From Ectopseudomonas oleovorans (GTDB taxonomy: Bacteria > Pseudomonadota > Gammaproteobacteria > Pseudomonadales > Pseudomonadaceae), in contig NZ_QASO01000124.1 of assembly GCF_003052605.1 (NCBI RefSeq), positions 1 through 64,000 on the forward strand: a DNA stretch of 64,000 nt. The letters are read 5' to 3'. Below the pieces are notes generated by a model, which saw nothing but the letters and a program-made list of their open reading frames with translations, did not search any database and was not told the DNA's origin. The translations under genes were made by a program, and so were the position numbers. Below are positions 58,848 to 64,000 of this stretch, in pieces; within the stretch, counting starts at the first letter, position 1, and each line of letters opens with the position of its first letter.

Positions 58848-59660
58848 CTACAGTCGCTGCAGATCACGCTGCGCCAGCTGCGCTGCTGAACTGCCCGGGT
58901 ACTGCGCAATCACCTGCTGCAGAATGCTGCGTGCCTTGTCATTGTTACCCAGACGGCGCTCGACATCGGCCAGCTTGAACAGCGAATCCGGCACCTTGGC
59001 ATGACTCGGGTAGGCCTGAGTGACCTTGGCAAAGGCCTGACCGGCAGCCTGCAGGTCGCCCTTGGCCAGGTTCACTTCGCCCAGCCAGTACTGTGCATTA
59101 CCCGCATACTGGCTATTGGGATAACGATTGAGAAAGGCGCTGAACGCCTGCGACGCCTTGTCGAAGTCCTTGGCCTTGATCAGGTCGAAGGCAGCGTCGT
59201 AATAGAGTTTTTCCTTGGCCGGATCACCCGGCTCGGCGCTGGCCTGCTGTTGTGCGGCAGGTGGCGTCGGGGTGCCACTGGCGTTTACCGCGCCAGTGGC
59301 TGAATTCTGTGCGGGAGTTCCACCGGCAGCGGCGCCGGAAGAAATGCGTTGATCCAGATCCTGATAACGCTCCAGGCCTTCCTGCTTGAGGCGCTGAATT
59401 TCATTCTGCTGCTCTTCTACCATGCCACGCAGCTGGGCAATTTCCTGCTGCATCTGCTCGAGCTGGATGAACAGCATACCCTGTGCAGAAGCGGGCGCTT
59501 GCGAACCCGCTCCGACAGAGGCGCCGGCCGTACCATAACCCGCCGGTGGAAAGCTGCTGCCCTGTTGCATGGAGCTGCTTTCCAGTACGGGAACTTCCGC
59601 CATCGCCGCGAACGGCAAGGCGAGCGTCAGAAGGGTCAGGATACGGCGGCAATCACGCAT
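58848..59660 (-). CDS. cpoB: cell division coordinator CpoB (YbgF)
   Basis: 270 residues. A signal peptide (about 1-21) precedes a coiled-coil trimerisation segment (about 65-105; IQLEQMQQEIAQLRGMVEEQQNEIQRLKQE), a Pro/Ala/Gln-rich linker and a TPR domain (about 148-270) with AFSAFLNRYPNSQYAGNAQYWLGE. CpoB couples Tol-Pal constriction to PBP1B. It is the last gene of the cluster, 6 bp after pal. Confidence 0.95.
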   Translation of the reverse strand: MRDCRRILTLLTLALPFAAMAEVPVLESSSMQQGSSFPPAGYGTAGASVGAGSQAPASAQGMLFIQLEQMQQEIAQLRGMVEEQQNEIQRLKQEGLERYQDLDQRISSGAAAGGTPAQNSATGAVNASGTPTPPAAQQQASAEPGDPAKEKLYYDAAFDLIKAKDFDKASQAFSAFLNRYPNSQYAGNAQYWLGEVNLAKGDLQAAGQAFAKVTQAYPSHAKVPDSLFKLADVERRLGNNDKARSILQQVIAQYPGSSAAQLAQRDLQRL

Positions 59661-59666
59661 GGCAGC

Positions 59667-60164
59667 TTACTTACGCAGCTCTACGCGACGGTTCTGAGCC
59701 CAGGACTGCTCGTCGCTGCCAGTGGCAACCGGACGCTCTTCGCCGTAGGAAACGACTTCCAGCTGAGCCGGGGAGACGCCCTGCAGAACCAGGTAACGCT
59801 GCACGGCCTTGGCACGACGCTCGCCCAGAGCCATGTTGTACTCACGGGTACCGCGCTCGTCAGCGTGGCCTTCCAGAACGACGCGAGCGCCGTTGCCTTT
59901 CAGGTCCTTGGCGTGTACGTCCAGAGCGCGCATGGCTTCGGCTTTCAGGTCGGAGCTGTCGTACTCGAAGTAGAAAGTGGTGATAGCGCGCAGAGCCGCT
60001 TCTTCGCTCAGGCTGCCATCGACAGCGCCAGTGTTGGCACCGTAGCCAGCGTTCGGGTCAACTGCGCCTTCGCCAGCAGCGTCGCCGCCTTTGGAGGAGC
60101 AACCTACGGCAACGGCGAGAGCCAGGGACAGTGCAGCGAACTTACCGAATTTCAGCATTTCCAT
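59667..60164 (-). CDS. pal: peptidoglycan-associated lipoprotein Pal (OprL)
   Basis: 165 residues. The lipobox AVGC (C22) anchors it in the outer membrane. The OmpA-like domain (about 60-165; TFYFEYDSSDLKAEA, LEGHADERGTREYNMALGERRAKAV) binds peptidoglycan. The second of two adjacent ATGs gives MEMLKFGK, the OprL start, with better spacing from AGGAG. It works with TolB during outer-membrane constriction. Confidence 0.97.
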   Translation of the reverse strand: MEMLKFGKFAALSLALAVAVGCSSKGGDAAGEGAVDPNAGYGANTGAVDGSLSEEAALRAITTFYFEYDSSDLKAEAMRALDVHAKDLKGNGARVVLEGHADERGTREYNMALGERRAKAVQRYLVLQGVSPAQLEVVSYGEERPVATGSDEQSWAQNRRVELRK

Positions 60165-60218
60165 CATGTAACTCCTAATGAACCCCAGTTGTGTTGAGCA
60201 AAAAGGTGTAGCACCGCA

Positions 60219-61517
60219 TCAGTTCAGGTAAGGGGACCAAGAAGGCTCTCGAACTTCGCCTTGAGCGGTAGGAAGAGGGAGCCTCACGCGTCCATTGGTG
60301 GACGCCAACATCAAGACTCCCCGGCCCTGCTGGCGGGTGGCGTAGATTAGCATGGTGCCATTGGGCGCAACAGTGGGCGACTCATCCAAACTTGTGTCGG
60401 AAAGTATGCGCAGACGGTTGGTTTCCAGGTCCTGGGCAGCCACTTTGAACACGGTGAAACCTTCCTGGCGATGGATCATCACCAGGGTCTTTTCATCAGC
60501 CGACAATTTCGGGTTGGCGTTGTAGTTCCCGACAAAGGTCACTCGCTCCACGGCCCCAGTATTGATGTTGGTCTTGTAGATCTGCGGACGCCCCGCACGA
60601 TCCGAGGTGAAGTACAGGGTCTGACCATCCTTGCCCCAGAAGGGTTCGGTATCGATGGCGTAATGGTTGGTGACGCGACGCATCTGCCGGCTGCCCATGT
60701 CCATCACGTAGATTTCCGGGTTGCCGTCACGCGACAGCACGAAGGCCAGGCGATTGCCATCCGGCGACCAGGCAGGCGCGCCGTTGAGGCCTTCGAAGTT
60801 GGTGATCTGCTCGCGACGACCGGTATCGATGTGCTGGACGAAGATGCGCGGACGACGCTGCTCGAACGAAACATAGGCAATACGACGGCCATCCGGCGCG
60901 AAGGACGGCGACAGGATCGGCTCGCGCGACTGCAGCAACGTCACCGCGCGGGCACCGTCATAGTCGGAGCGCTGCAGGGTGTAACGGGTGTTGTTGGCGC
61001 CCATGCGCTCGGCAGTGACGTACAGCAGACGCGTGGAGAACGCGCCCTTGACGCCGGTGAGCTTCTCGAACGACTGGTCGGCGATATGGTGTGCCATATC
61101 GCGCAACTGATCGGTGCCACCACCGACATTGCCGGTCATGACCTGCTGCTCGGTGTTGACGTTGAACAGCGCGTACTGCACCTGCAGCCGGCCTCCATTG
61201 GGCACGATGTTGCCGACCAGCAGGTACTGGGCGCCGAGGGCTTTCCAGTCGCGGTAGATGACCTCGCTGGCCTGGGTCGGCAGACTGATCATGTTCTGCC
61301 GAGGGATCGGCTCGAAGTAGCCGGAGTTGCGCAGGTCATTACCGATGATCTCGGACATGTCCTCGGGCAATACCGAACCACCCTGCCAGCCAAAGGGCAC
61401 GACGGCGATGGGCGTGGCGCGGTCGGCACCCTGGGAGATCACCAGCGGATCGGCCGCCTGGACGCTACCGACCAGCATGACCAGCCCCAGCAGGGCGATA
61501 CGAATCAGGTTGTTCAC
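60219..61517 (-). CDS. tolB: Tol-Pal system protein TolB
   Basis: 432 residues. A signal peptide (about 1-21; GSVQA-A) precedes the TolB N-terminal domain (about 25-155) and a beta-propeller (from about 190) with repeated SPSFAPDGRRIAY, APAWSPDGNRLAFV and SPTVAPNGTMLIYA blades. The start is GTG at 61517, 10 bp after GGAGG. TolB links Pal to TolA in the periplasm. Confidence 0.96.
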   Translation of the reverse strand: MNNLIRIALLGLVMLVGSVQAADPLVISQGADRATPIAVVPFGWQGGSVLPEDMSEIIGNDLRNSGYFEPIPRQNMISLPTQASEVIYRDWKALGAQYLLVGNIVPNGGRLQVQYALFNVNTEQQVMTGNVGGGTDQLRDMAHHIADQSFEKLTGVKGAFSTRLLYVTAERMGANNTRYTLQRSDYDGARAVTLLQSREPILSPSFAPDGRRIAYVSFEQRRPRIFVQHIDTGRREQITNFEGLNGAPAWSPDGNRLAFVLSRDGNPEIYVMDMGSRQMRRVTNHYAIDTEPFWGKDGQTLYFTSDRAGRPQIYKTNINTGAVERVTFVGNYNANPKLSADEKTLVMIHRQEGFTVFKVAAQDLETNRLRILSDTSLDESPTVAPNGTMLIYATRQQGRGVLMLASTNGRVRLPLPTAQGEVREPSWSPYLN

Positions 61518-61522
61518 AGAGC

Positions 61523-62497
61523 TCAATCCTCCGGTTTGAAAATAACGCGACGCTGCCTGTACCGACTGTCGAAGGTAGCGCGATCCAATTGTTGCATCTC
61601 GGGAATACGCCCGACGTTACGTACAGCTGCCACGGCCGAACTATCGAACGGCGCATCGCCACTGGAGCGCGATACGCTGGCGTTGGTGATGGTGCCATCG
61701 GGCAACATCTGGATCACCAGCTCGACACTCATGCCACGACGGGCCGACATCGGCCGCTGCCAATTCTCGGTGATCAGCTTGATGATCAGATCATCGAGGT
61801 TGCCGGCCACCTGATCACCATGGGTTTCGGCCAGCGCCTGCTGGTTCTGCACATTGTCCGACAGCAGTTCGGCCAGCGCTGCGGCCTTCTGATCCTCGGC
61901 GGCCTTGCGCCGTGCATCTTCAGCCTTGCGTTTGGCATCCTCGGCCGCTTTCTTTTTCGCGGCTTCGGCGGCTGCCTTTTTCTTCGCCTCTTCTGCAGCG
62001 GCCTTTTTCTTCGCCTCTTCTGCAGCGGCCTTTTTCTTGGCCTCTTCAGCGGCTTTTTTCTTCGCCTCTTCCTCAGCGCGCTTCTTGGCGATATCGGCCT
62101 GGCGCTTCTGTTCGGCGGCCTTCTCGGCCTCGGCCTTCTTCGCTGCTTCAGCCTTGGCAGCTTCGGCTTTGGCCTGCTCAGCCTGTTTTTGTTCCTCGGC
62201 ACGTTTGGCGGCTGCGACCTTCTGCTCCTCGGCCTTCTTCTGCTCCAGCCTTTCGGCCTCGAATTGCGGCGCGGAGGTTTTCTGTGCCTCGCCGGCGACC
62301 TTTTGCGTGGTCTGCGTAGTGGCCTGACTCTGCGACTGCAACTGGTACAGCGTAGCCTGAACCACCGGGCGCGCCGGTGGCAGCTCCGGGGTGAAGGCGA
62401 CACTGACGAACAGCATGGCAAAGATGAGTACGTGCAGGCCCACTGCCCAGACTACAGGCCAGAAGTAGCTTTCCGACTGCGTGCGCTCGTGCTGCAT
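61523..62497 (-). CDS. tolA: Tol-Pal system membrane-anchored protein TolA
   Basis: 324 residues. One N-terminal transmembrane helix (about 14-36) precedes a long Ala/Lys/Glu coiled coil (about 60-210) and a folded C-terminal domain (about 225-324; LIIKLITENWQRPMSARRGMSVELVIQMLPDG) that contacts TolB and Pal. The coiled coil contains near-perfect AEEAKKKAA repeats, which are tandem at DNA level (61974-62051). The start overlaps the tolR stop (TGATG). Confidence 0.96.
   Translation of the reverse strand: MQHERTQSESYFWPVVWAVGLHVLIFAMLFVSVAFTPELPPARPVVQATLYQLQSQSQATTQTTQKVAGEAQKTSAPQFEAERLEQKKAEEQKVAAAKRAEEQKQAEQAKAEAAKAEAAKKAEAEKAAEQKRQADIAKKRAEEEAKKKAAEEAKKKAAAEEAKKKAAAEEAKKKAAAEAAKKKAAEDAKRKAEDARRKAAEDQKAAALAELLSDNVQNQQALAETHGDQVAGNLDDLIIKLITENWQRPMSARRGMSVELVIQMLPDGTITNASVSRSSGDAPFDSSAVAAVRNVGRIPEMQQLDRATFDSRYRQRRVIFKPED
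61974..62051. repeat. 27-bp in-frame tandem repeat within tolA
   Basis: Two identical 27-bp copies (61974-62000 and 62001-62027) and a third diverged 24-bp copy encode the AEEAKKKAA coiled-coil unit. The unit is divisible by three, so slippage would lengthen or shorten TolA without a frameshift. Confidence 0.85.
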
Positions 62498-62949
62498 CAA
62501 GGCGCCTCGGTTATCAGTCCGACATTGCCGACATCGGCCTGCTGCAAGCCGCCCATGGCCGCCATGACCGTGCCGTAATCAACCGACTTATCACCGCGCA
62601 CGAACACCTGCACCTGCTTACCCTGACGGCGATTCTCACTGATGATGGCCGACACGGCCTGGGTCATCTGCTCGAGATTGACGGCACGTTCCTGCTCGGT
62701 ATCGACATCGACCTCGCTGCCCATGTTCCAGTAGTAGGTCTTGTCGGCCTTGATGGAGATGGTCAGCACCAAGGCGTCGTTATCCTGCGGCAACACCTCG
62801 CTGCTGACTTTGGGCAAGTCGACCTTGACCCCCTGATTGAGCATCGGCGCGGTGACCATGAAGATGACCAGCAGCACCAACATCACGTCGATGTAGGGCA
62901 CCACGTTCATCTCGGCGACCGGCTTGCGTCTGTTGCGAATTCTCGCCAT
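62497..62949 (-). CDS. tolR: Tol-Pal system protein TolR
   Basis: 150 residues. The N-terminal MNVVPYIDVMLVLLVIFMVTAP helix carries the proton-channel Asp, and a periplasmic ExbD-like domain follows. With TolQ it converts the proton motive force into movement of TolA. It lies 27 bp after tolQ. Confidence 0.96.
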   Translation of the reverse strand: MARIRNRRKPVAEMNVVPYIDVMLVLLVIFMVTAPMLNQGVKVDLPKVSSEVLPQDNDALVLTISIKADKTYYWNMGSEVDVDTEQERAVNLEQMTQAVSAIISENRRQGKQVQVFVRGDKSVDYGTVMAAMGGLQQADVGNVGLITEAP

Positions 62950-62976
62950 GGTAAAAACCTGTCCTCTTCGCTCGCC

Positions 62977-63669
62977 TTATTCTTCCGAGGTATGCACTTT
63001 GCGGTGCAGGATGGCCTGGAACTCGTCAGCGAAGGTGTAATAACGACCGATCAGCATCTCGCCACGGGCAGAGAAGCGGTTGTAGGCGATGACTGCCGGA
63101 ATCGCCGCGAACAGGCCGATGGCGGTCGCGATCAGTGCCTCGGCAATGCCCGGGGCAACGGTAGCCAGCGTGGCTTGCTGCACCTGGGACAGGCCCAGGA
63201 AGGAATTCATGATGCCCCATACGGTGCCGAACAGACCGATATACGGGCTGGTGGAACCGACGGTTGCCAGGAACGGCAGAGCGGTCTCCAATTTTTCCTC
63301 TTCACGGGAGATGGCCACGCGCATGGCACGCGACACACCATCCATCACAGCATCCGGGTCAACGCCCGGCTGCTGACGCAGGCGCGAAAACTCCTTGAAG
63401 CCGGCGCGGAAAATCTGCTCCAGGCCAGAGTCCGGATCCGGGTTGCTGCCGGCCTGGCGATACAGTTTGGACAAGTCGATGCCGGACCAGAAACGGTCCT
63501 CGAAGTTGTCCAGCGCACGCTTGGCGGCACGAATGGCGGTGCTGCGCTGGAAGATCATCACCCAGGATATGACGGACGCCGCCACCAGGGTGAGCATGAC
63601 CAGCTGCACCACCAGGCTGGCATGACTGATCAGGCTCCAGACCGACATATTGTCTACGTTGGCTTCCAC
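62977..63669 (-). CDS. tolQ: Tol-Pal system protein TolQ
   Basis: 230 residues, three transmembrane helices, with ISHASLVVQLVMLTLVAASVISWVMIF at the N-terminus, VGSTSPYIGLFGTVWGIMNSF and the long TATAIGLFAAIPAVIAYN helix of MotA/ExbB-type stators. I start at GTG 63669 (VEANVDNMSVWS), with AGGAG 8 bp upstream; this overlaps almost exactly with the end of ybgC. Confidence 0.95.
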   Translation of the reverse strand: MEANVDNMSVWSLISHASLVVQLVMLTLVAASVISWVMIFQRSTAIRAAKRALDNFEDRFWSGIDLSKLYRQAGSNPDPDSGLEQIFRAGFKEFSRLRQQPGVDPDAVMDGVSRAMRVAISREEEKLETALPFLATVGSTSPYIGLFGTVWGIMNSFLGLSQVQQATLATVAPGIAEALIATAIGLFAAIPAVIAYNRFSARGEMLIGRYYTFADEFQAILHRKVHTSEE

Positions 63670-63671
63670 GC

Positions 63672-64000
63672 TTACTCTCCTGCTGCAATTGGACCCGGCG
63701 CCTGCGTCCCGGCGAACGCATGTCGCAGAGGCTCGGGAATGGCCCGGGGTTTCAAGTTGTCGGCGCGCACACAAGCCACCAGAAACTGCCCTTCGCAGAG
63801 CAGCACATCATCCGCAGCCCGCCTGACCTGTTGACGAAAGCGCAGGCTGGCACGGTTCAATTCGATTACATCGGCGCTGATCACCAGCTGGTCATCCAGA
63901 CGTGCCGGCGCGTGATAACGCGCCTCGGCCGAATGCACGACGAACAACAGGCCCTCACCGGAAAGCGTCGACTGGGCATAACCCAGCTCACGCAGGCGCT
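63672..64000 (-). CDS. ybgC: acyl-CoA thioesterase YbgC, truncated by the window edge
   Basis: C-terminal 108 residues of a hot-dog-fold 4HBT thioesterase; the start lies beyond the right end. RLRELGYAQ, LFVVHSAEARYHAPARLDDQL and IELNRASLRFRQQV are typical. YbgC heads the tol-pal operon and hydrolyses short acyl-CoA esters. Its TAA is 2 bp before the tolQ GTG. Confidence 0.93.
   Translation of the reverse strand, partial: RLRELGYAQSTLSGEGLLFVVHSAEARYHAPARLDDQLVISADVIELNRASLRFRQQVRRAADDVLLCEGQFLVACVRADNLKPRAIPEPLRHAFAGTQAPGPIAAGE

Overview
The window looks like a chromosomal segment of a Pseudomonas species. It is GC-rich, carries Pseudomonas-type REP palindromes, encodes Entner-Doudoroff enzymes with HexR-like operators and OprL/Pal, and has blocks whose gene order I recall from P. 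aeruginosa (prc/EAL-GGDEF/XRE/FKBP/tRNA/rdgC; dgkA-erdR; PA3611-like/phosphoketolase/beta-CASP; nadA/tRNA-Lys/queC/queE/cpoB/pal/tolBARQ/ybgC). Spaced by accessory genes, this looks more like a relative such as the mendocina/oleovorans group than P. aeruginosa itself; the species call is inference. No transposase, phage, CRISPR or rRNA gene was seen.

Layout. 1-9.3 kb is accessory: soxR with its own SoxR box, a CHM isomerase, an OprD-type porin, an M14 carboxypeptidase, a Sel1 lipoprotein, a VOC/GST pair opposite a WYL regulator, and a YCII-DUF899-SnoaL operon whose last gene is bracketed by two related, inverted, non-autonomous elements. 9.3-15.8 kb holds a GntR/UTRA regulator and a six-gene operon (binding protein, cytoplasmic NPP-type phosphohydrolase, two permeases, ATPase, HAD phosphatase) behind a near-consensus PHO box and GntR-type palindromes. 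This is the best candidate for an incompletely described system: uptake of an organophosphorus compound with dephosphorylation in the cytoplasm. 15.8-20.3 kb has a LysR/ureidoglycine aminohydrolase pair and ahpF/ahpC with an OxyR-spaced site.

20.3-29.7 kb is a quinone oxidoreductase, the Prc protease, an EAL-CBS-GGDEF protein, an overlapping XRE/unknown/Sel1 module, YkvA, an FKBP lipoprotein, tRNA-Val/tRNA-Asp and rdgC. 29.7-33.7 kb is the edd / gap-mgsA divergon with two HexR-like palindromes, then arfB. 33.8-41.3 kb has membrane hydrolase, ABC exporter, DEAD helicase, CigR-like, RibD-like and two EamA genes. 41.3-50.7 kb has an azoreductase, a LysR/hydrolase/ppiA operon, fprA/finR, dgkA, erdR, an EamA carrier, TapT and a PA3611-like secreted protein.

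50.7-64 kb is a phosphoketolase, a beta-CASP nuclease-like protein, a LOG protein, nadA, tRNA-Lys, queC/queE and the Tol-Pal envelope operon, which runs off the right edge in ybgC. Themes linking the genes are oxidative stress (soxR, ahpC/F, fprA/finR, azoreductase, Qor), central carbon control (edd, gap, mgsA, phosphoketolase), phosphorus scavenging and envelope integrity (Prc, Tol-Pal, FKBP, PpiA).
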